Shown here: in pieces, positions 1 to 11,416 of the stretch
Layout of the letters: each line of letters opens with the position of its first letter
Numbering within the stretch: the first letter of the stretch is position 1
Origin: Arvicola amphibius
Lineage: Eukaryota > Chordata > Mammalia > Rodentia > Cricetidae
Direction: 5' to 3'
Assembly (NCBI RefSeq): GCF_903992535.2
Contig: NC_052063.2
Location: 15,662,583-15,726,582, forward strand
DNA: 64,000 nt
The notes under the pieces: generated by a model
The model's database searches: none
Told to the model about the DNA's origin: nothing
The model's input: only the letters and a program-made list of their open reading frames with translations
Translations under genes and position numbers: made by a program

Positions 1-215
1 CCACCTGGCAACCATGTCTTTGCCTCAGCAAGGACTAAGCTGTTATGATTAAGCTATGATCCCATAATCCTCCATTTGGAAAGCCCCTGTTCCTGAACTA
101 TAAAGGCCTTGTCTTCCTCACATCCACGGCTGACCTCTCAAACCCACTTTGGGTTGAAGCTGCCTGTGTATACCAATAAAATCTTCTTTTAGGTAATTAC
201 TTGCTTTAGTTAATT
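1..215 (+). mobile_element. Possible LTR fragment cut by window edge
   Basis: The stretch has an LTR-like order: a TATA-like CTATAAAGG near 99-107, a C/T-rich leader, then a CCAATAAAA polyadenylation-type motif near 174-182 followed by a T-rich end. No TSD can be tested because the left end lies outside the window. A similar motif (GTGTATA, CCAATAAAA, TCTTTTA) recurs near 5,803-5,835 without enough flanking similarity to call a second copy. Family not identified; it could be chance in AT-rich DNA. Confidence 0.35.
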
Positions 216-515
216 TGGCCATTGATGGTTTGGGTTAGTAGTCTTTCTCCTGCCATTTTTGGGATTAACCTATGCCTCGTGGTTGCCTCAATGGGTCAAA
301 TGATAGTGACAGTTTTCATATTTTGCAGCATGCACCTCGTGTTTTCCATAACACTTTAATTTACATTTATGTACCAAGAATATATATGAGCTTCCCTTTC
401 TCTACATCATCACCGCCACTTATTTTCCTTTATATTTTAAAATTTAAGTTTATATGTTTTTTTTATTAGAAATAGAATTATTTGCCCATTTAAAATTTGA
501 CCGCTAAGCATCCTA

Positions 516-885
516 TGTTGGTTGGGGTTGCTCATTCATTTCCTGGCTACCCAGACTCTAAATAAGCACACAGAAACTGCATTAATTAAAACACTGCATG
601 GCCTGTTAGCTTATTCATATATCTAACTAGTTCTTATATCTTCAATTAACTAATTTCTATTAATCTGTGTATAACATGCGGTTGTGGCTTACCGGTAAAG
701 TTCTGTCCGGCATCAGATGTCTGTATCCTTCTGTGGTTACATGGCTTCTCCTTGACTTTGCCTACTCACTCCTCCTCTATCTGCTTGAAATTCCAGCCTT
801 ACTTTATTCTGTGCTGCAATAGGCCCAAAGCAGATTCTTTATTAACCAATGCTTTTCAAAGCATGCAGAGGTGAATCCCACATCA
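516..885 (-). mobile_element. Solo LTR, ERVK-like, with perfect 6-bp TSD
   Basis: A 370-bp element begins TGTTGG and ends CCCACATCA on the plus strand, so it runs TGATG...CCAACA on the minus strand and has the TG...CA ends of an LTR. The flanks are identical 6-bp duplications, ATCCTA at 510-515 and 886-891, the size typical of class II (ERVK) integration. It contains the TTATTAACCAATG block shared with the other LTR copies here (34.2, 35.4, 37.1 kb) and the TTACCGGTAAAG block. No internal retroviral sequence adjoins it, so it is a solo LTR left by LTR-LTR recombination. It belongs to a family I recognise from muroid rodents, but I cannot give its database name. Confidence 0.82.
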
Positions 886-1287
886 ATCCTAGAACCAAGG
901 GGACTCATCCTTGAGAGCAGAAAATGCCTCTTTTTTCAGCAATCATTATTTCCCATAGTTCTTTGACTGGAGGTGAGACCCTACCATATATTCCCTTTAC
1001 AGGTTAACATCGACATGTATATTGCCATTTATCTAGTCTTGTTTATGTAGTGGCCTTTCCAGTCTTCTGATTCTTACAGTCTTTTTGCTCCCCTCTTCTG
1101 AGCTGCTCTCTTAGCCCTAAGCACAGAATATAGATATAATATAGATGTATAGGTTAGGAATGGTTGCAGTATGTCCAGTTGTGATTTCCTGTGATGGTTT
1201 GCATTTGCTAGAAAATGAGGCTTCTTTGGTGAGGAGTGGTACCTACACTTACCCAGTGAAGGTGGATTGTGCACCGTGTTCGTCTTT
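886..1287. other. No recognised feature
   Basis: About 400 bp of AT-rich sequence after the solo LTR. I see no open coding pattern, SINE or LTR end here. It may include further degraded parts of the L1M fragment that follows. Confidence 0.4.
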
Positions 1288-1395
1288 TTTTAAATAATAG
1301 TCATTCTAACTTGTGAAATGGTATCTCTAAGTGCTTTTTATTTGTATTTAACAGATGATTAACAATGAACATTTTCTCCCTTTTTTTTTCTTAAG
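1288..1395 (-). mobile_element. Ancient mammalian L1 (L1M-type) fragment
   Basis: The plus strand reads like the reverse complement of an old L1 3' region: 'gtgaaatggtatctc' is followed by a 'tttatttgtattt..cagatgattaacaatga' pattern, matching the common mammalian motif around 'gtgaagtggtatctcattgtgg'. It is heavily diverged and has no defined ends. Such copies predate the rodent-specific elements nearby. Confidence 0.5.
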
Positions 1396-1984
1396 CCACT
1401 GATTCCATATTAAATATATACTGAGGTGTGAAGATAATTCTTTGGTTTTGTGGTGTGCTATGTGCAATGGAATTGTAGCTTATGTGACTTCAAGGATTGA
1501 AGCTCGGTTTAGATGCTGTGCATCATGAGTATTTGTAGGTCACACAGGCCCCTGATATGAAACAAACAACAGGCTTGCTTCTGTTTAACAGGTTTTGTTT
1601 TGATATTTGCAAAACTGATAGCTGAAAGTCGTGTTTGTTTTTCCCCTGTAGTTTGGGATTCTTGATGCCGTTTCCTCTTAACTGCCAGAAGACTGGTTTC
1701 CGAGGATGGCTTTAAGAAGCTTCTTTGTTAGTTGGTCAAGCTTTATAAAGTAGAGAAATAGAGAAGAATCAAAAAGCAGAAAAAAACTAAAGCCTTCTTT
1801 TTATCTGTTTTAACTTCAGCAATATTGGCAGAGGTTCAAGGTGGATGTAAGATGCCCCTTCAATAAAATATACAATCTCATTAATAATAAATAATGTGAA
1901 ACTACTCATAATGCAACAGAATGAAAAATTATTTTAGTACTTTGAAATTTCTTAAGAAAGATTTTAATGTCTTTTTTAAAAATT
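1396..1984. other. No recognised feature
   Basis: Unique-looking AT-rich DNA with no recognisable gene or repeat. Short frames here have no low-complexity or family signature and no supporting context. Confidence 0.4.
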
Positions 1985-3097
1985 ATTAATTATTGCCAAC
2001 CTTAAAATGGCTCCCTTAATTAAGATATATACTTCCTTGCTCCCATAACCACTCTTCCTCCATCCCAACTGTCCCATTCCCCCAAGCTCTCCCCATCTTC
2101 CCCTTCTAACTTCTCTTTCCCCATCTCCCCTTAACCCCACCCCACCCCACCCCCAAGCTCTCAATTTTTGCCTGGCAATCTTGTCTCCTTCCATTATCCA
2201 GGAGGATAACTACATGTTTTTCTTTGGGTTCACCTTCCTATTTAGCTTCTCTAGGATCATGAATTATAGGCTCAACATCCTTTATTTATGGCTAGAATCC
2301 ACTAATGAATGAATACATACCATATTCATTTTTTTTTGGATCTGGGTTACCTCACTCAGGATAGTGTTTTCTATTTCCATCCATTTGCATGCAAAATTCA
2401 AGATGTCATTGTTTATTACCGCTGAGTAGTACTCTAATGTTATATATTCCACACTTTCTTTATCCATTCTTCCATTGAGAGGGGTTCCCAGATGTCCAAG
2501 GAGATGTCCCCAGCTTGTTCCTTGAGCAGCTGAGGAGAGGGAGCCTGAACTGGCCCTATACTGTAGACACACTGATGAATATCTTGCATATCACCATAGA
2601 ACCTTCATCTGGCAATGGATAGAGATAGAGACAGAGACCCACATTGGAGCACTGGACTGAGCTCCCAAGGTCCAAATGAGGAGAAGGAGGGAGAACATGA
2701 GCAAGGAAGTCAGGACTGCAAGGGGTGCGCCCACCCACTGTGAAGGTGGGGCTGATCTAATGGGAATTCACCAAGGCCAGCTGGACTGGGTCTGATGGAG
2801 CATGTGATCAAACCGGACTCTCTGAACATGGCTCACAAGGACGGCTGACTGAAAAGCCAAGGACAATGGCACTGGGTTTTTATTCTACTCCATGTACTGG
2901 CTTTGGGGAAACCTAGTCTGTTTGGATGCTCACTTTCCTAGACGTGGATGGAGGGGAGAGGACTTTGGACTTCCCACAGGGCAGCGAACCCTGACTGCTC
3001 ATTGGACTGGAGAAGGAGGGAGAGGAGGAATGGGGAGGGGGGAAATTGAAGGAGGGGAGGAGGTGAAAATTTGTAATGATAATAATAAAATATATAC
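1985..3097 (+). mobile_element. L1 3' end with inverted 5' part (twin-primed)
   Basis: From about 1,985 to 2,476 the strand is antisense to L1. Read from the minus strand, it gives the ORF2 C-terminal region (gaatggataaag..., gagtactactcagcgg...) and then the first half of the 3'UTR. From about 2,476 to 3,097 it is sense 3'UTR, running from GAGAGGGGTTCCCAG through the G-rich polypurine tract to an A-rich tail. The inverted piece lies just upstream of the sense piece in L1 order, as twin priming predicts. The tail has turned into an (AGT)n microsatellite. I found no clean TSD, so the insertion is probably fairly old. Confidence 0.82.

Positions 3098-3131
<34 letters not shown>
3098..3131 (+). 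repeat. (AGT)11 microsatellite in L1 tail
   Basis: About eleven uninterrupted AGT units directly follow the A-rich 3' end of the preceding L1, suggesting the microsatellite grew from the retrotransposon tail. Confidence 0.93.
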
Positions 3132-3296
3132 TTTGGTAGCAGTGACTAATAGGAACAAATTTCCTGCTGAATTTGAATTAGATGATAACCTGGATATTAA
3201 TCATACAAGGAACTAATAACAAGAACTCTAAATAAAAGCTATTGGCATATGCAAAACTCAGGGATTTTACATACATACGTACATGCATACACACAC

Positions 3297-3446
3297 TTTT
3301 TTTTTTGAAACAGTTTCTCTGAATAGCTTTGGTTCCTGTCCTGAAACTGGCTCTTTTTGACTAGACTTGCCTTAAACTTAAAGAGATCCACCTGCCTCTG
3401 CCTCCCAAGTTCTAGGATTAAAGGCCTGCACCACCATCACCTGGCT
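3297..3446 (-). mobile_element. B1 SINE, antisense
   Basis: A poly-T start, a diverged GAGACAGTTTCTCT-type block, 'cctgtcctgaaactggctc', 'cacctgcctctgcctccc' and 'ggattaaaggc..caccaccatcacctggct' identify a reverse-complement B1. It is divergent, so not recent. It lies 24 bp from a sense B1, forming an inverted pair. Confidence 0.9.
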
Positions 3447-3470
3447 ATTTTTCCTAAGATAGTAAACAGT

Positions 3471-3621
3471 GCCGGGTGTGGTACCACATGTGTTTAATCC
3501 CAGGGCTGGGGGGCAGAGGCAGACTGATCTTTATGAGTTCGAGGCCAGCCTGGTTTAAGGACAGAGTTAGTTCCAGGACAACCAGAAACCCTTGTCTCAA
3601 AAAAAAAAAAAAAAAAAAAAA
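3471..3621 (+). mobile_element. B1 SINE, sense
   Basis: Starts GCCGGGTGTGGT, continues with TTTAATCCCAG, GAGGCAGA, GAGTTCGAGGCCAGCCTGG and TTGTCTCAAA, and ends in about 24 A residues. These are the B1 body in order. The left box A-like GTGTGGTACC and box B-like GAGTTCGAGGC regions are recognisable. Confidence 0.92.
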
Positions 3622-3966
3622 CAACAAATAGAGAATAAATGGTGTCATAATAAACCAAAAAGTGATGTTTTGAATGAATAATTAAAAAAGCTGAGGAGTC
3701 CATATAAGTTCAAAAATTAGTAAACAAAGTTAGTGTTACTGCTAAACTAAATTTACTCTCTGAGTCACAGTGAGTTAATACTAATGTATCTATGATAAAT
3801 GCTTAGAAACAAGAAATAAAAACTATCTAGAAAACATGAAAACACCATTTGTCTAAAGGCTGATGCTGTGTTGTCTGAGCGAAAGATAATAACTCCAATA
3901 CTTCAGTTACTAAGTATAAGTCTTTATCTTTTGAAACTTTAAAAATGTTTAAATTATTTCAGAGTA
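3622..3966. other. No recognised feature
   Basis: AT-rich sequence between a B1 tail and a TG-rich tract. Nothing coding or repetitive was recognised. Confidence 0.4.
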
Positions 3967-4110
3967 TTGTGTGTGTATGTGTGTGTCTGTCTCTTTGTCT
4001 GTATATGTGCTGTTTGTGTTTCCCTGTCTCTGTGTCCGTGACTGTATATGTATGTTGTGTATGTGTGTGTGTGTGTGTGTGTCTGTGTGTGTGTGTGTGG
4101 TTTGTGTGTT
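3967..4110. repeat. Imperfect (TG)n tract
   Basis: About 145 bp dominated by TG with TGTC and TATG interruptions. The minus-strand frames of 109 and 60 residues rich in His-Thr-His-Thr are translations of this tract, not genes. Confidence 0.9.
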
Positions 4111-4594
4111 TGTAAGGTAATTGTCTGTGTTTCAGAAACATTGAACGTTGCTTGGTTATAGCCCATGAAGCAGCTCCTAACCAGAAAAGAGCTTTTATGC
4201 CTACCCATCAGTAAAAACTTAGCTTTAAGCTGGAGCTTGTGAAATAATAGCCAGATCATCATTTCCACTACTCTTCTGCCCATGCTAAAGGTCAGCCAGT
4301 CTCATAACACTACATTAAATCCACAAAAATCCTAAATTCTACTAGGTTTCAAAATGTTATTGTTTTCTAAACATTTTTTTAAAGACATGGTTTCCTACAT
4401 ATGTAAATTTCTGTGAAAGGTATTTATACATTATTTTAAAGAACCGTACATAGTATTCAAATATGCAGGAGCTGTGGTGTCTTTTCCCAATAGCAAACAA
4501 TACATTTTTGGAAATTACTTTTACAATATGATGATAATCAGCTATGCAAAAAAATGTATTAATTATTAATAATAAAAAAGTTTATGTCTAAAAA
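4111..4594. other. No recognised feature
   Basis: AT-rich DNA with no identifiable repeat or gene. Confidence 0.4.
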
Positions 4595-4818
4595 TTATTT
4601 ATTATTTCCATGCTCATGTGCATTTGTTTGCTTGAGTTTCTGTGTACCATGTGCCTTCAGTGCCTGCAGAGGCCAAAAGAGGGCATCAGATCCTCTGAAA
4701 CTGGAGTTATAGATTCTGGTTGTGAGTTAGCATGGAGGAGCTGGGATGTGGACCCAGTTCCTCTACAAGAGCAGTCATTACTACGTTCAACCACAGAGAT
4801 GCCCCTCTTCCCACACCA
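4595..4818 (-). mobile_element. B3-type SINE, antisense
   Basis: Reads as the reverse complement of the B2/B3 tRNA-derived SINE: 'gtaccatgtgcc', 'cagaggccaaaagagggcatcagatcc', 'ctggagttatagat..ggttgtgag', then 'cctctacaagagcagtc' and a degraded 'gagatgcccctc' end. The plus-strand 70-residue frame is a by-product. Confidence 0.85.
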
Positions 4819-5924
4819 GTAGATTATTTCCTTTGTGAGAAAGAACAAAGTTAACCAACTAACTAAACAAAGAAATAAATATAAACAATCCTTCACGGTG
4901 GGAATGGAGCATCAGAATACAGAGGTTCCCACTGTTCCTAGTCTTGTGTTTACTACTCAGGTGTAAGATGGCAGGCATGGAGGGCAAGCAAAGGAACAGC
5001 ACTGTGAAATCGGAGCATCAATTAAAGTCTGCATCTGGTTATGATTGAGAAACAGGTCAAGAGAATTGATGATTACATTGCATCTGGAGAGGCAATTCGA
5101 CATTCAGATATATTAACACTATATATTTTTGATTGTTTGCTCTGTAACAAAAGAACTAGATTCCTTTTTTAAAAAACTAGATGTGGTGTGAGCACACCAC
5201 CTTTATTTATGGTGCAGTATATTATTAGGGTAATTCAAAAAGTGTTTGAATTAAGATAATTTTACACCTTAAATGAAGTCTAAGTTAAAACACTGATATA
5301 AGTTACTGCAAGAGTCTCAGAATATGAAGCAATCTGATAAGGGAGATGAAATTTTAAAACTCGGGATATCTGCAGCTAGTAAGAGAAAATACAGTTAATG
5401 AACATTTTGATCGTCCAGACACTGGTGAGAGTCAGAAGGTATTAGGCTACTTGGCTCCCCATCTAGCCTCTTTGATATGCTCACATTTTGTCTTACTTCC
5501 AGTGCCTTCCCATTTTATCTGGCTTCCTTATGAGTTGGGAAATGGTTAACAGCAAATCTTTGCTTTTCCATTTACTCGAGCTTTCCCAACACGTGGTCAG
5601 AACAGATGTACTGCAGATTTGACTGTCGTTCAGCCAGTATTCTCCTGGTCATGAACAAGGGCCTAGAACCAAGAGAAGAAAACATGTGCCGACATGCCCA
5701 CCCTTGATAAAGCACGTGTGTCTAAGGGATGAGTTAAATCATTTCCATTTTATTTAACCCATGCCTTAAATATCGGTGTTGGTGACTATAATTTACCGTG
5801 CGGTGTATAGACCAATAAAATATATCTTTTAAGTATTTTTGGCATCCTGTTTATTCTTGTTCTTTGTGTCTTTGCTCTTAGCATGGATCTTGGGGGATGG
5901 GCACCTCCCTAAGTAGATCAAGAT
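4819..5924. other. No gene recognised; unique-looking DNA
   Basis: About 1.1 kb without a recognisable gene. A polyadenylation-type CCAATAAAA lies near 5,812-5,820 in a context resembling the LTR-like end at 166-196, which hints at a degraded LTR, but no TG...CA borders or TSD are visible. Confidence 0.35.
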
Positions 5925-5998
5925 GTCCTCAAACTTGTGGCTTTTCTGTCTTAGTATCTTAAATACTAGGATTATAGGTGTGCACCACCATGACTGAT
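5925..5998 (-). mobile_element. Degraded B1 fragment, antisense
   Basis: Only the 'ctcaaacttgtggc' to 'ggattataggtgtgcaccaccatgactg' portion of a reverse-complement B1 remains, with many substitutions. It is an old copy, possibly a proto-B1. Confidence 0.65.
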
Positions 5999-6211
5999 GC
6001 ACTGCACTGTATCCCTTTTGTGTGTGGGTCGGAGACAGTGCTTGAATATCTCTTCTGCTAACTGCAATCTAACCCACATTATAATGCCTTTCATGGGCAG
6101 GAGCAATGTCTTCCTTAGTCATGTATGGTTTGGATTCACTAGCATATTACACATGAACATTAACGTTACTTTAAAGTATTTTTTTCCTTACTTTTATTTG
6201 ATGTAAATGGA

Positions 6212-6412
6212 TCTTTTGCTTTCATGCATTTCTTTGTACTACGTGCTACGTGTGAACTGAGCACCAAGAAAGTCAGGACAAGGAGTCATATCCCCAGAGA
6301 CTGGAGTAAAGTTGTTTGTAAGCTTCCATGTGAATGCTGGGAACTAAACCCGAGTCCTCTAGAACATCAGTCAGTGCTCTTAACCATGGATCCATTTCTC
6401 TAACCCCAAACA
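6212..6412 (-). mobile_element. B3-type SINE, antisense
   Basis: Diverged reverse-complement B2/B3 body with 'tactacgtgctacgtg', 'gaatgctgggaactaaacccgagtcctctag' and 'cagtgctcttaaccatggatccatttctctaacccc'. The last part is the reverse complement of the SINE's tRNA-derived head. Confidence 0.85.
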
Positions 6413-7559
6413 CCAATAGTTTTCAGTTGAATTACACCTAGAAGTATTCATTTCTAATTTGTGTTTTATTCAAAGTATATTAGGATTTTATTTTCCATAA
6501 TGCTAAAATAGTCTTACTGTTAGCAAAATGTCTCCTCCTTAGATAAGTCCTCAAGATTTTGTGCCATTTTGAGCATACAATGACAATTCCAGCCATATTT
6601 TCTAAATCATTAACTTTGATTTCCCAGGTGTATAAATTAATTTTGAGTAGTAGTGGCTTGAACACTGCATATTTTGACTTATTTGGATATGCCTGGCAGA
6701 TGATTTAAAGTGTCTTATAATTATAAAATATGATTGTTTATCGAGACAGGTGTACATATGGTGCGCCTTCTGAAATCAAATAAAATGTGGCTGAGACTAG
6801 CATCTGTGTGGAATGCATCCAGCACAGCAGGTCTGGAAAACTCTTGGAAGCTTATTTTGTTTTGACTAGGAATAGTCTTTCTCATGCCTGTTCTATACAG
6901 GTGTACTATTTCCTGTCAGAAGCAAATATTTGTGAACTTGGTTATCCACTCCTCTCAGTGCCCATTTCTTCACTGGTTCAGTTAGATATTGTTAGACAGT
7001 GTGTTTGGATATAGACTGAGATGTTAGAGCAACATTGGAGATGTAGCCTTGGAACCTTTTTCTTTTATTTTTCTCTTATAATAATAATAATTAAATAAAT
7101 ACTTGGGATTGAGTAGTCCATGATGGTTGGGTTGCTCTGCTTTTCTATGTCATTCACTAGTCCTGTTGTACCATTGTTCCTCCATAATGTATTCATAGTC
7201 TAATTAAACCAACAGTGGTGGAAATGTCTAAGACAAATGCTTTATTTTTTAAGGCCACAAACAAGAAGCTGCTCAGATGACTTCCCGTCATAGGTGACTT
7301 TCCAAGGCAAGCCACACAATAAGCCTAGGAAGCATAGCCCATAGGACAGTTGACCAAGTCTGTGTCATTAAAAGGGAAAGAAGGACGCAGAAATGGGGTG
7401 GATGTTTTGACTCATTCTGCTCATCTGGCCATGTTCCATAAATATCTCCCTCTTTTTTTTAGTAATTTTCTTTAAAAAAAAAAGGACCATTCAAACTACC
7501 TTTAAATTATCCCATCCAGAATAAATTAAGGCAAATAAAATCGGGGCTATATTTCTTTT
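6413..7559. other. No recognised feature
   Basis: AT-rich DNA with no coding pattern. Some short frames occur, none with a family signature or codon bias I would trust. Confidence 0.4.
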
Positions 7560-7815
7560 TTCGACAAGTTTGAGGTTTGTTCTTTGCTACCTGGTACAAA
7601 TTCTGTATTCCCCAACCTTGCCTATGTGACTCACTGTTTCTTGCCGGTGGAGTCAAATCCCTCTTCAGAGAGTACTTTCATTGTCAGGATGCTCTGCCCA
7701 ACCACCCTGAGCCAACTAACCAAATTCTCTGAAACTATCAGCCAAGTTATAATTGTTTCATCTTTTATTTTCTCACAGATGTTTGGGTACAGCAACCATA
7801 AAAGTAACTAGTACA
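7560..7815 (+). mobile_element. MaLR/URR-like dispersed repeat
   Basis: The end region, 'tgaaactatcagccaagttataattgtttca...ttt..cacagatgtt..ggtacagcaaccataaaagtaactagtacag', matches the recurrent mammalian pattern 'gaaaccatgagccaaaataaacc...cagcaacagaaaagtaactaatacag'. Bordering sequence is too degraded to set ends. Superfamily (MaLR LTR versus URR1-type DNA element) is not settled. Confidence 0.55.
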
Positions 7816-9148
7816 GCATTCCAAACGAATGTGAGCTAAGGCTATCATGCTATTGTTAAATGACAGGCAGAAAGAAGAAAGATAGGGGAAGAAAAAGAGG
7901 AAGGAAGAGGAATGCAAACAGGAAGCAAAAAGGAAAAGAAACCAAAGTGACAAAGTAAAAAAAGGAAAGAACAGCCACCATTCAGTTAGAAAACAAAAAC
8001 AAAAAAAGACCATTAATTTTATTATGCTCAATTTTAGAGAAGTTTGTCTCGCACTAATGGTTAATTTTGTCATCCTGTGTTTGAGGAACTGGACATTCAC
8101 GATTAGTTATTTTGAGTTCTTAAAAGTAGATAAATGGGTGGATTTTCCATTTTTTTTTTGGAATATCAATGAAACCCAACCACCACAAGTAGAGAGTTCG
8201 TAAAGATTGAAGGAAATATTCCATTATAGGGAAAGTAGACAAAATTTGCAAGTATTTTTAAGAAGTTGTTCACTTTCACAAGTAATACAATAACTGCTAA
8301 CTGATTTTGATTTTTTTCCCGTTAGCAATTTATTTGGGTCACTGCACTTTTTATACCGCTCTTTAATATATTCTCCACCGAATCCTCAATCGACTGCAGA
8401 AATGATTAACAGTAGGGCTTCCCTGCTGTTCAGCTCAGTCATTCATGACTTCACCAGATGGTTTTGCTTTGTGGGCCAATGGTTTTTTTCATATTGCATT
8501 CCCTCCCCTGAATATAGTCAAGATTCAAAATATGGCACTAGATTTTATGACTAAAATTCAAAAAATAGTAGGGAGAAAACAATCTTTTATTTTCTCAGAC
8601 TTGAAGTTAATATTCATTTTTTCTGCTGCGAGCCAGGTAATTTTGAAGTATACCCATTTCCCCTCAATTACTTACTTGCTATTTTTCTTCTCTACGGATA
8701 AAGTGCCATTAGTTTTTTTTTTTTTTTTTTCCACCTCTAACAGTCTTCTGTTTGGTTTCCCCGTTATTTTTATGGACGTTCCTTATTTAATAGTTTCGTT
8801 TAATGTGTGGTCAAAGTCCCACTGAGCCAAGCTCATTATTTATTACTATTCTAATTATTTCTAGCCTGCATAAACAGCATGTAGTTTGAAGTACATTTAA
8901 GTAGATAAAGACACAAATGCATACCTGAAATGTTTACCTGTGTTTTAATAGGGCAGTGTCAATTTATCTGAAAACTAAAGGTTTTATGAAAAAAAAAGGA
9001 TGTCATTGAGGATGTGACACTTTTGGAAATTCTTCTGCTCTTTAGAAAATATATTTTTATGACTTATTTTATTTTTTCTAAGCTTGGCAAAGCATTCAAA
9101 AATCTCCACTCTATTAGTTTATAAACTTATTACTCTAAGTCATTTACT
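7816..9148. other. No gene; purine-rich patch and poly-T
   Basis: Contains a purine-rich stretch (about 7,860-7,965) and a T21 run near 8,709. A 126-codon frame at 8,445-8,825 is rich in Phe/Ile/Leu from T-rich DNA and looks non-coding. No repeat family recognised. Confidence 0.4.
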
Positions 9149-9227
9149 CTGTGTGTATACATATGTGTGTGTGCATATATATATGTGTGTGTGTGTGCAT
9201 TTGTATGCATATATATGTGTGTGTATA
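9149..9227. repeat. Compound (TG)/(TA) microsatellite
   Basis: Alternating TG and AT/CA blocks: GTGTGTATACATATGTGTG followed by further (AT)n and (TG)n segments. An alternating purine-pyrimidine tract. Confidence 0.9.
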
Positions 9228-9763
9228 AGGAAGTTTAAAATGTAGTAAAAGTATAATTTCCATGATATTTTTCATTAGAATATGTAAGCTTAGCCTCTGA
9301 ATAGAAAGGATCACTTAAGTCAATTCTGTCATTTTCACAAAGAGATGAGTCAGGGTTTAGACACATTAATGTGCACGGCCATAACTTCAGCTCTATGTGG
9401 CAAGAGGGGATGTGACAATTTTCATTTCTTCTTACCCACTACTCATCTTTTGTTTCCTCCAATCTTGTGCACAGTTTGCAGTTTTTGAGTGCGAATCGTA
9501 GTTGTGCACACCATGTAGCTGTCAATGGCTGCTATATTTAAAGGTCAAGGGAATATGCAAAGGATTCTTTGTTCTCAAAACCACAGAAAGCCCTACCGCC
9601 CAATAATTACTGATTTCTAAATTTTCTAAATGTTAATGGAGTTTGAAATGACTACTCAATTTTGTAATAGGAATAGGGCATGATTTTAATATGTTTACTC
9701 AAAGAAGTAATTTCATATTTTTTGTCAGCATTTTTCTGTTGTTTTTAGTTACTTTATGCCTTT

Positions 9764-10158
9764 TTTCATTTTTTTATTAAATTATATAATTTTACAAATT
9801 TTCACCTCCTCCCCTCCTCCCATTTCCCCTCCCCTCCTCCACCCCATTCCCCTCCCTCTCCAATCCAATGAGCAGTCAGGGTTTCCTGCCCTGTGGGAAG
9901 TCCAAGGTCCTCCCCCAGCCATCCAGGTCTAGGAAGGTGAGGATCCAAACAGACTAGGTTCCCACAAAGCCAGTACATGCAGTAGAATCAAAACCCAGTG
10001 CCATTGGCCTTGGTGTCTCAATCAGCCGTCCTTGTCAGCCACGTTCAGAGATTCTGGTTTGATCACATGCTCCATCAGTCCCAGTCCAATTGGCCTTGGG
10101 AGAACATGAGCAGGACCCTGAGGGGTGTACCCATTCACCGAGACAATGGGACGGATCA
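9764..10158 (-). mobile_element. L1 3' end with inverted 5' part (twin-primed)
   Basis: A T-rich start is followed by the reverse complement of the polypurine tract and 3'UTR up to about 10,100 ('ccctgtgggaagtccaaggtcc', 'tgatcacatgctccatcagtcc', 'attggccttgg'). The next ~58 bp switch to sense 3'UTR (agaacatgagcag...ggggtgtacccattcacc...gatcaatg). The sense piece lies upstream of the antisense piece in L1 order, as twin priming predicts. ATGCCTTT at 9,756-9,763 and 10,159-10,166 is a plausible 8-bp TSD. The same 3'UTR type occurs at 2.5 and 46.2 kb. Confidence 0.8.
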
Positions 10159-10166
10159 ATGCCTTT

Positions 10167-11159
10167 GTTTATATTTCAATAAAGATGAATGGCTACAGTT
10201 TGTGATACATATTCCAGAATACAGTCTCTTCAAACACCAGAACCTAGTGTATTGAATGATCACATTCATAGAAACTATAGGGAGTCTGGCACAATACAGA
10301 TGCTCAATAAGTAAATATGAACAGACCAGTGAATATAAATATAGTTTGCAAATTTTGTGTTTCATATAGAGAGATAAATTCATGCATTCATACAGATAGA
10401 TTAAAATACCCTGACAACTTATAATATTTGAAAGACTAGTTTGTTTAAGTATCATTATGTCTTCCTAGGAATTCCATAAGTGATGGGGGAAATTTTGGGT
10501 GGTGAAATGGGTAAAAATCTAATTGAGACATTGTGTAGAAATGGAAGGAATAGGCTATTGCCAGCAACAGAAGAAACAAGGCACGTAGAGATGAAATTAC
10601 TCGTCATGTGTGCAATTTATCATTATTTATTTATAATATAATTATTACCATTAGCTACAAGGCTAAGAGTGGCAGATCATGAGGTTGGAGACTGGGGAGG
10701 AGGAAAACTAGAAGCTTCCATTGGGTAGAAGGTTTAGCAGAATGCTATTATTCATTGATTGCCCCACACCCTCAGTGCACATACACTTGCTGAGGGAGGG
10801 GCACTGGGCATGGCATAATGCTGATGCTGCTAATGTGATCCTTTCATAAAAGTTATTCTTCCAATTTGATTTGCTTTAGAAAAATCCATTAAATATACAC
10901 ATAATTGAAGGGTTGTTTGTCAGATTAGTGGCATCTCAGGAAGTAACTGTGATCCCAAGTACATTAGAATCATCAACAAACTAACAATCAGAAGTTCATA
11001 TGAAAATGGCTATTCAGAGGTAATAAAATATGCAAAAAGTGGGTTCCAGCTGGAAGAAATGGATAATCTTGGAATGAAATCTCTGGTAACATTTTTTTAT
11101 ATGACAAGTTGGCTCAACCTTACGTTTTATCATGGTCATGAAAAATAACAAAACAAAAC
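10167..11159. other. No recognised feature
   Basis: About 1 kb with no gene or repeat recognised. Frames at 9,998-10,255 (+) and 10,156-10,455 (-) straddle the L1 border and are not credible genes. Confidence 0.4.
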
Positions 11160-11372
11160 CAAAATTTATGGGAGCCTTCTCAGCTTGGTTGATCACCTTC
11201 CTGGACCAGGGGGGAATTGGGAGGACCTTGGTCTTAACATAGAGTAGGGAACCCCGATGGCTCCTTGGCCTGAAAAGGGAGGGAGGCAGGGTATGGGGGG
11301 AGGGGAGGGGAGGGAAGGGGGAGGAAGAGGGGAGGAGATGGAAATTTTTTAAATATAAAAAAACAAAAAAAA
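11160..11372 (+). mobile_element. Short L1 3' end, sense
   Basis: Sense 3'UTR from 'atgggagcc' through 'caccttcctggacca', 'gggaggaccttggtctta', 'agggaaccccgatggctcc' and a G-rich polypurine tract to 'gatggaaattttttaa' and an A-rich tail. The reverse strand gives the 149-residue frame at 11,014-11,463, which is not a gene. A CAA/ACA-rich run follows to about 11,416. Confidence 0.85.
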
Positions 11373-11416
11373 AAACCAGTGACGAAAACCCCCCAAACAA
11401 TAACAACAACAACAAA

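Noticed and set aside
5803..5835. Second copy of the LTR-like end at 166-196
   Set aside because: Only about 30 bp around CCAATAAAA match; no wider alignment or borders.
8445..8825. 126-residue plus-strand frame
   Set aside because: Phe/Ile/Leu-rich translation of T-rich DNA, including a T21 run; no domain or splice context.
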